This document shows positions 17,179-24,565 of a stretch of 64,000 nucleotides of DNA, in pieces. Numbering within the stretch: the first letter of the stretch is position 1; every line of letters starts with the position of its first letter. The stretch covers positions 1 to 64,000 of the forward strand of contig PBMH01000024.1 in NCBI GenBank assembly GCA_002722515.1, read 5' to 3'. A program made the translations under genes and the position numbers. The DNA is from Alphaproteobacteria bacterium. Lineage in GTDB: Bacteria; Pseudomonadota; Alphaproteobacteria; UBA6615. Below the pieces are notes generated by a model. That model worked only from the letters and a program-made list of their open reading frames with translations, did not search any database and was not told the origin of the DNA.

Positions 17179-19452
17179 ATGGCACTTACCTTTTTACAGC
17201 GCTCCATTGCCAGCCAACCAGAAACGAACAAAACGCTAAACAGCATATGTTCGCCGAACATATACATCGCCTTATGCATTTCGTTCGTAGCCTTTTCGCT
17301 TTCCGCTTCCATCGCAACTGCGAATAACACTTCTGAAGAAATCAACACTCCGGCCGGATTGTTTTTCAAGTCCGCGGTCAATGAAGATATGTTCGCTGCC
17401 CCGACTGTCTCCTCAGATGTTGTTATAGATATCTCGGGTGAAATCGCTCGGGTCAATATACGACAGCGCTTTCACAATCCAACAAGCGCATGGACTGAAG
17501 GAGTTTATGTCTTTCCGCTGCCCGAGGGTTCGGCAGTTGACAGGCTAACAATGCATATCGGCGACAGAAAGGTTAAGGGTGTCATACTTGAGAAACATGA
17601 AGCCGCGAGTGTCTTTCGCAAGGCGGCCATTAACGGTCGGCATGCCTCCCTGCTGTCGAATTCGTTCTCTAATATTTTCTCTACAAGCGTGGCCAATATC
17701 GCACCGGGCGCTGAGATCAACGTAGACATCACGTACCAAGACCGCGCACGGTTCGTTGACGGCACGTTCAGCTATCGTTTCCCTATGGCTATCATTCCGC
17801 GCTATTCGTCCGACAGCAGTAGCGTCGCAGCCGTACCACCGATTTTAGGAAGAAACCCATGGAAGCCATTGCATCAAATTCGGCAACGCAAGGACTTAGG
17901 TCACTCCACCAAAACTCCAGGCCCCAGTCTATTTAGGTCATCACAGAAGTCAGCCATCGCGGCCATTAATCCGGTCTCGCTAGCTATCCTTCTCGATTCT
18001 GGAATGCCTCTGGATACGGTCAATTCTCCAAATCATTCAGTAACCACCACCAATGATGGTCCAACACGCGCGCTCGTTACGCTAAACGAAGGTCAAGTAC
18101 CGGCAGATAGGGATTTTATCCTGAACTGGACACCTATTATCGGGGCCACGCCAAAAGTTTCCAGCTTTTCTGAGAATATCGACGGCGCTGAACACATCGC
18201 CGTGTCTATTGTACCGCCGGATGACGCACGGTCACCAACGACCACCCTACCGCGCGATATTGTATTCATCCTGGACAAGTCAGGCTCAATGCACGGCTCC
18301 TCAATCGAGCACGCAAAGCAGGCGATTCGTCTGGCTATATCCCGCCTCGGCAAGAACGCGCGCTTTAACGTAATCGCATTCGACAGTGCCGCTGCCCCGC
18401 TATTCAACGGGTTAAGACCAGCACGCGATCCATTCATAACCCGCGCCTTCAGAGCATTGGGCGCTCTTGAGGCCGATGGCGGAACAGAGATGAGCCCCCC
18501 CTTGGAACTTGCTCTAGATAGTCCACGCGATTCAAACAGGCTATTACAAATTGTCTTCCTGACGGATGGTGCTGTCTACAACGAACGCAAACTATTTGAA
18601 TTAATCAATAGGCGGCTAGGCGACGCACGCCTGTTCACGGTTGGCATTGGGCCAGCTCCAAACGACGCCTTCATGCGTCGGGCCGCGGAATCGGGGCGCG
18701 GAGCTTTCACCTATATCGACAACCCGCACGAACTAAATAAAAAGGTCAATGCTCTGCTGCGCAAGCTCGAACGACCGGCAATAATAAACCTGAACGCCTC
18801 TTGGGACATCCCAGGGAAAACGGTTCCCGAGACCTATCCAGTACGTATCCCCGATATTTATTCCGGTGAGCCGATTACCTTCGTGAGCCGGTTGCCTAAG
18901 ACCTCGGAACTTTCCGGTTTTTTGACCGTATCCGGAGAGCGTAACGGGGCGGTATGGAGCCACACCATTGACCTAGCGCCCACCCGAGAAATTGAAGGCC
19001 CCGCAGCACTGTGGGCCCGAAGCAAGATCGCTGACTTCCGTGCTCCCGGAAACCGCAACAACGACGGACACGAGGGTAACCGCAAGCGTATCATCGAATT
19101 AGCCCTAGCCTATGGCCTAGTAACTGCCTTCACCAGCCTTGTAGCGGTCGACGAAAAAGAGGTCGTGCGGCCTATCGATACAGCCCTCACTAAGGCAAAG
19201 ATAGGAGCAAGCCTTCCAGTCGGAATGACTTTCACCGCGGTGTTCGACGGCCAAATGGCGCAATCTGCCGGAATGAGGCCTATCTCTCAGGACTTATTAC
19301 AGAACAATTCTTTCCGAAGGATAATTGGACTTCCAACAACCGCAACACCAGCTAAAGCAATGATTCTTGGAGGTCTAATAGCTATCCTATTGGGTGTGGG
19401 ATTAGCCATAGCGGCGCGCCGTCGAGCGGGTTTAGCAATCTACAATTCGTAA
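17179..19452 (+). CDS. VIT/vWA sortase target protein (marine proteobacterial type)
   Basis: A secreted, surface-anchored protein. The ORF track opens at a TTG (17164), but the ATG 15 nt later is better; a signal peptide follows (IALCISFVAFSLSASIATA). An N-terminal VIT domain (~residues 60-180; VNIRQRFHNPTSAWTEGVYVFPLPE) precedes a von Willebrand A domain with a complete MIDAS: DKSGSM, the Thr in ADGGTEMSPPL and the Asp in FLTDGA. The C-terminus is a sortase sorting signal: LPTTA at ~718, a hydrophobic helix (MILGGLIAILLGVGLAIAA), then RRR. This matches the 'marine proteobacterial sortase target' family. The sortase gene follows 10 nt downstream. Metal-dependent adhesion or protein binding at the surface is likely. 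Confidence 0.92.
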   Translation: MALTFLQRSIASQPETNKTLNSICSPNIYIALCISFVAFSLSASIATANNTSEEINTPAGLFFKSAVNEDMFAAPTVSSDVVIDISGEIARVNIRQRFHNPTSAWTEGVYVFPLPEGSAVDRLTMHIGDRKVKGVILEKHEAASVFRKAAINGRHASLLSNSFSNIFSTSVANIAPGAEINVDITYQDRARFVDGTFSYRFPMAIIPRYSSDSSSVAAVPPILGRNPWKPLHQIRQRKDLGHSTKTPGPSLFRSSQKSAIAAINPVSLAILLDSGMPLDTVNSPNHSVTTTNDGPTRALVTLNEGQVPADRDFILNWTPIIGATPKVSSFSENIDGAEHIAVSIVPPDDARSPTTTLPRDIVFILDKSGSMHGSSIEHAKQAIRLAISRLGKNARFNVIAFDSAAAPLFNGLRPARDPFITRAFRALGALEADGGTEMSPPLELALDSPRDSNRLLQIVFLTDGAVYNERKLFELINRRLGDARLFTVGIGPAPNDAFMRRAAESGRGAFTYIDNPHELNKKVNALLRKLERPAIINLNASWDIPGKTVPETYPVRIPDIYSGEPITFVSRLPKTSELSGFLTVSGERNGAVWSHTIDLAPTREIEGPAALWARSKIADFRAPGNRNNDGHEGNRKRIIELALAYGLVTAFTSLVAVDEKEVVRPIDTALTKAKIGASLPVGMTFTAVFDGQMAQSAGMRPISQDLLQNNSFRRIIGLPTTATPAKAMILGGLIAILLGVGLAIAARRRAGLAIYNS

Positions 19453-19462
19453 GCCCTCTCCT

Positions 19463-20035
19463 ATGCACATAACCACCTTCATTCTCGTTATTCCGTTATT
19501 AGGAATTGGCTTGTGGAGCCTTAGTGCCGCCACCTGGATACACAGCAAAGCAGCAATTGCTCAACTACTTTTGGAGCGCGCATGGGATACAAAAATAGGC
19601 GATGACATCGAGGGCGCTACACGACCTTGGCCCTGGGCAGACACAGAACCAATTGCCCGCGTCATTGTACCAAGGTTAGGTATCGACCAGATCATCCTAT
19701 CGAACGCAAGCGGACGATCACTTGCATTTGGACCCGCTCATCTCAACGGAACCGCTTCACCCGGCTCGCCCGGGCACAGCATTGTTTCCGGACACCGGGA
19801 CACACATTTTTCTTTCCTTCGCCATCTAAAACTCGGCGATACGCTAGAAATCGTGCGCGTGGACCGCCAAAAGGTGCCTTATCGCGTTATTGCACGGACA
19901 ATAATCGATTCCCGAACAGCACTGCTCGGAGATTCACTCGGACGGACAGTTGCGTCCCTCGTGACATGCTATCCATTCGATGCACTAACGAGTAATGGCC
20001 CATTACGTTACGTCGTCACTGCCGAAGCAATTTAA
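19463..20035 (+). CDS. Class GN sortase
   Basis: A 190-aa transpeptidase of the Gram-negative (class GN) sortase group. An N-terminal hydrophobic helix (TTFILVIPLLGIGLWSLSAAT) anchors it in the inner membrane. The catalytic triad is visible: His111 in SGHRDTHF, Cys169 in LVTCYPF and Arg182 in GPLRYVV. By family it cleaves an LPxTA-like signal and transfers the target to an acceptor. The VIT/vWA gene immediately upstream ends in LPTTA and is presumably its single dedicated substrate; no other LPxT-bearing protein was noticed in the window. Gene order target-sortase in one operon is typical for this system. Confidence 0.93.
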   Translation: MHITTFILVIPLLGIGLWSLSAATWIHSKAAIAQLLLERAWDTKIGDDIEGATRPWPWADTEPIARVIVPRLGIDQIILSNASGRSLAFGPAHLNGTASPGSPGHSIVSGHRDTHFSFLRHLKLGDTLEIVRVDRQKVPYRVIARTIIDSRTALLGDSLGRTVASLVTCYPFDALTSNGPLRYVVTAEAI

Positions 20036-20149
20036 ATTTGCGTTCCAACACTCACGGAAGAAAACGCCGTCAGGTGAAGGCCGCGATCGTTATATTGACT
20101 GACGCGATAAAGAACAAAGGCTAATCAAAAGTCCGTAAAAGGTGTCCAT

Positions 20150-20190
20150 CCGTTAAAAAAATAACGGCACAACGGCCGCTAAGCCGTTGA
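20150..20190 (-). terminator. Hairpin/T-run downstream of tRNA-Arg (probable terminator)
   Basis: Read on the minus strand, just after the tRNA CCA end, CAACGGC and GCCGTTG form a 7-bp stem with a 6-nt loop. A few bases later comes a run of seven T (TGCCGTTATTTTTTTAACGG), itself flanked by CCGTTA/TAACGG. The T-run does not directly abut the first stem, so the structure is a slightly imperfect Rho-independent terminator. Its position fits termination of the tRNA-Arg transcript. Confidence 0.55.
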
Positions 20191-20194
20191 AAAA

Positions 20195-20271
20195 TGGCGC
20201 GCCCGGCAGGATTCGAACCTGCGACAACCGGCTTAGAAGGCCGGTGCTCTATCCAGCTGAGCTACGGGCGC
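20195..20271 (-). tRNA. tRNA-Arg (anticodon UCU)
   Basis: Folding the minus strand by eye gives acceptor GCGCCCG/CGGGCGC, D-stem GCTC/GAGC, anticodon stem CCGGC/GCCGG with loop CTTCTAA (anticodon TCT), and T-stem GCAGG/CCTGC around TTCGAAT. Discriminator G and an encoded CCA complete the 77-nt gene. It decodes AGA and AGG. The ORFs at 20187-20550 that cross this gene on the plus strand are antisense artefacts of it. Confidence 0.96.
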
Positions 20272-20355
20272 CACGCAACGCTCCAGATTATCCAGCATCG
20301 CCGGATTCACAAAAATCACGAAGCCCGAAATTCCGATGCCTCATATCAAGGGCTA

Positions 20356-20661
20356 TCAGTGGCTCCAGGGAATTCTACGACGAAACGCAAAGTTATCTGC
20401 GTATGCTATTGGTTTAACTACTCTTTTCTTACTCTCCCGCACCATATATTCAAGACCTCGGCTCTCCGCGTGAGCAACCGCTTCGTCACGGGTTTCAAAC
20501 GTCAGCCGGACCTGCTGCATTGTGTCACCCGCCCCTGGCCAGCCCATTAGCGGATCGAGCTGTTGACGATGCGTCGGCTCGAACTCGAGCACCCAGTTTT
20601 GGGTCTTCGCGCGGCCTGACTGCATCGCTGTCTTCGTAGGCTTGAAAATGCGCGCCTTCAT
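20356..20661 (-). CDS. NDUFS4-type complex I accessory subunit
   Basis: A 101-aa protein of the ETC complex I/NDUFS4 (18-kDa) family. Family landmarks are the start MKARIFKPTKTAMQSGRAKT, the central WVLEFEP and LMGWPGAGDTMQQVRLTF motifs and the C-terminal FRRRIPWSH. It is a soluble peripheral subunit of NADH:quinone oxidoreductase that stabilises the NADH-binding arm. It is found in alphaproteobacteria and mitochondria, so it is a useful taxonomic marker. It stands between the tRNA-Arg gene and an SDR, away from any nuo genes in this window, which is usual for this gene. Confidence 0.93.
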   Translation of the reverse strand: MKARIFKPTKTAMQSGRAKTQNWVLEFEPTHRQQLDPLMGWPGAGDTMQQVRLTFETRDEAVAHAESRGLEYMVRESKKRVVKPIAYADNFAFRRRIPWSH

Positions 20662-20728
20662 GTCTGATTCCTTGGTGAAAAAAGCATTCTAATGGCGAAA
20701 ATGATTGAACACAGCGCAGATAGTGCCG

Positions 20729-21481
20729 TCAACTCATGGTCAAACCACCATTCACGTCGAGACAACTCCCGGTGATGAACGCGGCCTCGTCGGATGCTAG
20801 GAAAAGAGCTGCATTTGCAATATCGCGCGCGGTCCCAAGCCGCCTTAACGGAATCTGCTCCCTAAGCGCTGCCTCCGCATCCGACAACCAACTCTCAGTC
20901 ATTGGGGTAGGTGTCGGACCAGGCGCGATCGCATTCACGGTGATATTATAGGGCCCAAGCGCTTTGCATAAGGCGCGGGTTAGCCCTATGACACCAGCCT
21001 TTGACGAGGTATATGGCAGACCACCACCGGTCGCAACACCACCGTGGCGCCACGCAGACGACGAAAGGTTGATAATCCGACCTCGGTTGCGATCCATCAT
21101 GTGCTTTGCCACCGCCCGAGCACCGTAAAACTCGCCGCTGAGGTTAACATCGAGGACTCTTTGCCAGTCAGAAATTTCGTATTCCAGCCAGTTCTTCTTG
21201 GGCGAATAGCCGGCATTATTAACGAGAATGTCGAGGGCACCGAAATCCGTTATCGCACCCTCAATAGCGCGCTGGACCGCGTCGAAATCAGAAACGTCAA
21301 GATTAACAGGGGTTAGTTTCGACGCATCAACTTCTGTCTCAGACATGGTTCGGTCAAGATTATCCAAGTCTATGTCGGCAATCACGACACGCGCACCCTC
21401 CTCGACGAAACGCTCGGCGATAGCGCGGCCGATCCCCTTAGAGCCGCCAGTTACAAACGCTGTTCGGTCGCGCAGACGCAT
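20729..21481 (-). CDS. SDR-family oxidoreductase
   Basis: A classical short-chain dehydrogenase, 250 aa from the ATG at 21481 (MRLRDRTAFVTGGSKGIG); the track's start 69 nt upstream adds an unlikely N-terminus. The cofactor loop TGGSKGIG, Ser in IINLSSSAW, and YTSSK (YxxxK) are all present, with the C-terminal PGPTPTPM and GSCLDVNGGLTMS typical of 3-oxoacyl-reductase-like SDRs. Asp in VIADIDLDNLD after strand 2 suggests NAD(H) preference. The gene stands alone on the minus strand, so its substrate is not indicated by context. Confidence 0.9.
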   Translation of the reverse strand: MRLRDRTAFVTGGSKGIGRAIAERFVEEGARVVIADIDLDNLDRTMSETEVDASKLTPVNLDVSDFDAVQRAIEGAITDFGALDILVNNAGYSPKKNWLEYEISDWQRVLDVNLSGEFYGARAVAKHMMDRNRGRIINLSSSAWRHGGVATGGGLPYTSSKAGVIGLTRALCKALGPYNITVNAIAPGPTPTPMTESWLSDAEAALREQIPLRRLGTARDIANAALFLASDEAAFITGSCLDVNGGLTMS

Positions 21482-21617
21482 TATGCACCTGATCAATGGC
21501 CCCGGAACGGAAGGGCGAAATAAAAATAAGAGACCCCTTTTGACCTTCAAGAATCCACATCAGGAGCTTGAGATAAAATTAGGGTCTATGCATATCCCGA
21601 TAGAAATCTGATGTTTT

Positions 21618-21965
21618 CTAACTCACATTAGAAACATCTTTAAGCCGCATGCCGTTTGGAGCAAATTCTTTTCCATCTGGAAGCATAATTTGGATACCAA
21701 TTCCCATTTTATTTTTAAATGTTTCCTCTATTTGGCCGACTGTATGCGATTTTTTTATAACTATGCCCTCGACCTTTCGCTCGCAGATGCTCGCAAGCGT
21801 TTGCTTTGGGTCAGCACGTTTGGAACCACGGCCTGTATTGAGACTTTTATAAACACGGATTTCTGTACCGAATGATTCCTTAAACGACTCAGTGAATGTG
21901 GAGACATGCTGTTTCCCATTAACTACGACGTCTTTCTTGCCCAGTACTTTATTTAACAAACCCAT
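21618..21965 (-). CDS. Small unknown protein, double beta-alpha-beta-like module (paralogue 1)
   Basis: A 115-aa protein of unrecognised family. It aligns along nearly its whole length with the 95-aa product next upstream (VSTFTESFKESFGTEIRVYKS versus VSSFQADFKKEFGVGIRVYKG; VGQIEETFKNKMGIGIQI versus VKNVEKIFKEEMGIKVQV). Within the protein the first half (FKESFGTEIRVY) and second half (FKNKMGIGIQIM) repeat the same helix-strand pattern. No signal peptide or membrane helix is visible. It adds a short N-terminal MGLLNKVLGKKD segment that its paralogue lacks. The pair is on the minus strand 36 nt apart, in visibly AT-richer DNA than their neighbours. Function unknown. Confidence 0.72.
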   Translation of the reverse strand: MGLLNKVLGKKDVVVNGKQHVSTFTESFKESFGTEIRVYKSLNTGRGSKRADPKQTLASICERKVEGIVIKKSHTVGQIEETFKNKMGIGIQIMLPDGKEFAPNGMRLKDVSNVS

Positions 21966-22001
21966 AAGCAGGCCTCCTGACCAAAGAAGAAATCATCGAT
22001 T

Positions 22002-22289
22002 TTACCGATTCAATGACGCCAACGTGGCATCGTTATCAGCTAAGCCACCTTTTTTATTCTCAACTTGAACTTTTATGCCCATCTCTTCTTTGAATATTTT
22101 TTCTACGTTCTTAACTTTTGTGTTGCCGCCAAAATCAATCGCGCCGCCTTTTGAACCTTTTTCTGTTAGGCTTTTAAGGGCAACATCATCAGCCAGTTTT
22201 ACACCCTTATACACACGGATGCCGACGCCAAATTCTTTTTTAAAGTCCGCCTGGAATGAACTGACTTTTTTCCGTTGATCAACCTTCAT
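22002..22289 (-). CDS. Small unknown protein, double beta-alpha-beta-like module (paralogue 2)
   Basis: A 95-aa basic, lysine-rich protein, the upstream member of the duplicated pair. Two internal units are clear: FKKEFGVGIRVYKGVKLAD with DDVALKSL, and FKEEMGIKVQVENKKGGLAD with NDATLASL. The shared pattern is F-K-x-x-[FM]-G-[IV]-x-[IV]-[RQ]-V followed by L-A-D-x-x-x-x-L-x-S-L. Between them lies a glycine-rich linker (GSKGGAIDFGGN). No catalytic motif, signal peptide or membrane segment is seen. The start has AGGAGTTAGCAAATG upstream (minus strand), a good ribosome binding site. The role is unknown; a small binding or scaffold domain is the most that can be inferred. Confidence 0.75.
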   Translation of the reverse strand: MKVDQRKKVSSFQADFKKEFGVGIRVYKGVKLADDVALKSLTEKGSKGGAIDFGGNTKVKNVEKIFKEEMGIKVQVENKKGGLADNDATLASLNR

Positions 22290-22689
22290 TTGCTAACTCC
22301 TCGTATCCTTGGGTTTCTTAGTAAGCAGGAATCGTATTGCATATAAGGGATACCTGCAAGAACAAGAAAAGTGTACCATTCTCGGAACCAAAATCCAGGC
22401 ATGCATGGCCGCAAAGAGGACTGGTCGCGATATGAACTGTAGGGAGCTAACCAACCTTAGCGCCACCGGAACTTTTTCGTAAAAAACCCAGTTTCCTGGA
22501 TAACCAGATCGCAAACCGCTTACAGCTTACGTTACCGTCGTTAAAATAGAACCGCACCCCCTGCGATATGCCAAACACGCCACGCAGAAAACGCTTGAAG
22601 TGATGGGTCAGCTGCCACGAATGCTCAACAAAAGTCACACTATTCAACGATACCAAGCTTATCGAGAACGGCTAAGTCATTGATTTTAT
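22290..22689. other. Intergenic stretch without a supportable gene
   Basis: About 400 nt between the small-protein pair and tRNA-Pro. Two minus-strand ORFs of 69 and 73 aa overlap here in different frames, both without family resemblance or convincing start sites (one opens at TTG). An imperfect inverted repeat GCAGG...CCTGC at 22325-22357 lies upstream of the 95-aa gene and could be in its leader. Nothing else was recognised. Confidence 0.4.
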
Positions 22690-22766
22690 TGGTCGGGGCG
22701 ACGAGATTCGAACACGCGACCCCCTGCTCCCAAAGCAGGTGCTCTACCAGGCTGAGCTACGCCCCG
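22690..22766 (-). tRNA. tRNA-Pro (anticodon UGG)
   Basis: Minus-strand fold: acceptor CGGGGCG/CGCCCCG, D-stem GCTC/GAGC, anticodon stem CCTGC/GCAGG with loop TTTGGGA (anticodon TGG), variable loop GGGTC, T-loop TTCGAAT, discriminator A and encoded CCA. The T-stem is imperfect (GCGTG against CTCGT gives one T-T mismatch and one G-U pair). Everything else is canonical, so this is a real tRNA-Pro gene. Confidence 0.95.
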
Positions 22767-22871
22767 ACCGCGATTTTCTCGGTTTTTTTGCTTCCCGCGT
22801 CAAGGCCAAATTAACAAGTAGCAATTAAACTATGCCTTTATTCAAACTGAAGAACTCTCATTATCTAAAAT

Positions 22872-23360
22872 TCAAGGGTACGGCGCTGTTAGACCATCGT
22901 GAAATACACGGTCGCCAACCTTAATCTCCAGACGGCTTACGGTTCCTGCATTCACTTCAAGTACGGCCCGTGCTCGACGGCGCGAGGAAATCATTGCTCG
23001 AGACAGAGGTATCGCATTCTCCACGATATGGACGATATTCCCGTCACCGCCAATAAACAGCATGTCCAACGGCAGATAAGTGTTTGCCATCCACATGGTT
23101 AGCAAACGGTCCCGCTTATAAAGAAAGATCATCCCTGCGCTTGGCGCTAACTCATTACGAAACATCAGACCGCGTGAACGCTGTTCGTCATTCGTCGCGA
23201 CCTCAACATCGAATATATGAACCGCGTCAGCAGTCTCGATCCGTAGGCTTGAACGACTGAATTCAATCTCGGCATCTGCTAGGGCAGGGTACGTCGCTAC
23301 CACTTGTGTGGCGATCCCCAAAAGGTATAAAAAATATACTATTTTATTGTTTTTTTTCAA
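22872..23360 (-). CDS. DUF192 family secreted protein
   Basis: A 162-aa DUF192 protein. An N-terminal signal peptide (KKNNKIVYFLYLLGIATQVVATYPALADA) predicts export to the periplasm. The family core is evident: FDVEVATNDEQRSRGLMFRNEL, MIFLYKRDRLLTMWMANTYLPLDMLFI and VLEVNAGTVSRLEIKVGD. The biochemical role of DUF192 is not established. It lies on the minus strand downstream of a 280-nt non-coding stretch and divergent from the TPP riboswitch unit. Confidence 0.9.
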   Translation of the reverse strand: MKKNNKIVYFLYLLGIATQVVATYPALADAEIEFSRSSLRIETADAVHIFDVEVATNDEQRSRGLMFRNELAPSAGMIFLYKRDRLLTMWMANTYLPLDMLFIGGDGNIVHIVENAIPLSRAMISSRRRARAVLEVNAGTVSRLEIKVGDRVFHDGLTAPYP

Positions 23361-23642
23361 TTGGTTATCACGCCTTACTATTTTTTAGACAAGTATTGTA
23401 ATTGCCCCCGACAATAGCCTGCCTCGCGTCTAAACTCGCCTCAACCGAAATTTCGGCGACGGGTAGCGGGCACCCCCGGTACCGAAACCAGGCGTTTGAT
23501 GTCGCGATTGGAACTCCTGCAGACCCCATTGCCGATGAACAGCAGACGATCGAGCTTTGGCGCGGTTCGGGAGAGGTTTGACGTACAGTCCGGTTCATAA
23601 TGTGTCCCTAACGCGGGACGGAGCCGAAGGCAATATAAGGCG
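23361..23642. other. Spacer with an untracked short plus-strand reading frame
   Basis: The track shows a 76-aa minus-strand ORF (23368-23598) without any family resemblance. The plus strand, in a frame too short for the track, reads from a TTG near 23398 to a TGA near 23581 and ends FDVAIGTPADPIADEQQTIELW then RGSGEV. Its composition looks more protein-like than the minus-strand ORF, but there is no recognised family and no good start. It may be a gene remnant or chance. No other element was seen before the thi promoter. Confidence 0.25.
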
Positions 23643-23672
23643 TTGACCTCGCACGCGCCTGCGAACCATATT
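23643..23672 (+). promoter_or_regulatory. Sigma-70-like promoter of the TPP riboswitch-thiZXY unit
   Basis: TTGACC (23643-23648) and CATATT (23667-23672) are separated by 18 nt, a good vegetative-type promoter. Transcription would begin about 23679-23681, immediately before the conserved 5' part of the TPP aptamer. The spacing to the riboswitch makes this the obvious promoter for the operon. Confidence 0.65.
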
Positions 23673-23681
23673 GATCTTCAC

Positions 23682-23770
23682 CACACGGGGAGCCATAGCG
23701 GCTGAGAGGTTCTGCATTGGGCAGGACGACCCTTAGAACCTGATCCGGTTCGCACCGGCGGAGGGACGTG
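23682..23770 (+). ncRNA. TPP (THI-element) riboswitch
   Basis: The conserved thi-box landmarks occur in order: ACGGGGAGCC, GGCTGAGAGG, GACCCTTAGAACCTGATCCGG, then CACCGGCGGAGGGA. This is a complete thiamin pyrophosphate aptamer. The final GGAGGGA, part of the aptamer's closing helix, doubles as the Shine-Dalgarno of the next gene, whose GTG begins 2 nt later. TPP binding would therefore sequester the ribosome binding site directly, so translational repression is the likely mode. No separate terminator hairpin fits before the start codon. Confidence 0.96.
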
Positions 23771-24565
23771 GATTTGATTGATACCTCGACAAACCATGCA
23801 GCGTCCTACCGGCCAATCGGCCTCAGCGTACGAAACGGACGCCTGGCATGGGGAGAGACGGTGTTGCTGAAAGATTTTTCCTTCGACGTCAAACCTGGTT
23901 CTTGGACCTGTTTGCTTGGCGAAAGCGGTGTAGGGAAATCAACGCTACTGCGCACGATCGCGGGCTTGATCGAACCAACGGGCCCGACTGAGATTCTAGA
24001 CCATGAGGGTTGCGCTCTGCGCGACCGGGTGGCCTACATGGCTCAGCAGGACCTGCTACTTCCCTGGCTGTCAGCAATCGACAATGTGATGCTGGGAGCC
24101 CGCCTGCGCGGCGAGGCTGTCGACGGGGATCACGCCCGCGATATCCTTGCCCGCACCGGCGTGGCCGAACGCGCCAACGCGCGGCCCGCCGAGATGTCCG
24201 GTGGCGAGCGGCAGCGGGTCGCCCTCGCCCGGACGCTCATGGAGGAGTGCCCGATCGTCCTGATGGACGAACCCTTCTCCGCCCTTGACGCTATCACACG
24301 AACACGGCTGCAGGATCTTGCCGTCAATCTACTCGCGCACCGCACCGTCCTGATGGTCACTCATGACCCGTTTGAGGCGCTGCGCTTAGCCGATGACGTT
24401 ATTATCCTACGCGGGCCCGTACTAGACCATGTGGGATCACCCAACATGCCGATTGTTCCGCCGGGAACCGTACCGCGTGATCCGACTGACCCGACATTGC
24501 GGGACGCGCACCAAGCGATCATGCATGCTCTGGCCGACCCGACCGTGACTGAAAAAACGGTATGA
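23768..24565 (+). CDS. thiZ: ThiZ-type ABC transporter ATP-binding protein (thiamin pyrimidine precursor uptake)
   Basis: ATPase of an ABC importer, 265 aa. Walker A GESGVGKST, signature MSGGERQRVALARTL, Walker B IVLMDEPFSALD and the switch histidine in MVTHDPFEAL are complete. It belongs to the nitrate/taurine/ThiZ branch and is first in an operon with a permease and a THI5/NMT1-like binding protein under a TPP riboswitch. That context points to import of hydroxymethylpyrimidine or formyl-aminopyrimidine. The annotated GTG at 23768 is very close to the GGAGGGA site; the TTG at 23774 (third codon) would have better spacing, so the true N-terminus may be two residues shorter. Confidence 0.9.
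   Translation: MDLIDTSTNHAASYRPIGLSVRNGRLAWGETVLLKDFSFDVKPGSWTCLLGESGVGKSTLLRTIAGLIEPTGPTEILDHEGCALRDRVAYMAQQDLLLPWLSAIDNVMLGARLRGEAVDGDHARDILARTGVAERANARPAEMSGGERQRVALARTLMEECPIVLMDEPFSALDAITRTRLQDLAVNLLAHRTVLMVTHDPFEALRLADDVIILRGPVLDHVGSPNMPIVPPGTVPRDPTDPTLRDAHQAIMHALADPTVTEKTV

Noticed and set aside
20187-20550. ORFs 'APGRIRTCDNRLRRPVLYPAELRA' on the plus strand
   Set aside because: They are the antisense translation of tRNA-Arg(UCU), a common source of false hypothetical proteins.
22293-22656. Minus-strand ORFs of 69 and 73 aa between the small-protein pair and tRNA-Pro
   Set aside because: Mutually overlapping frames, one with TTG start, no recognisable similarity.
23368-23598. 76-aa minus-strand ORF upstream of DUF192
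   Set aside because: No similarity, odd Cys/Ser composition, and a competing plus-strand frame.
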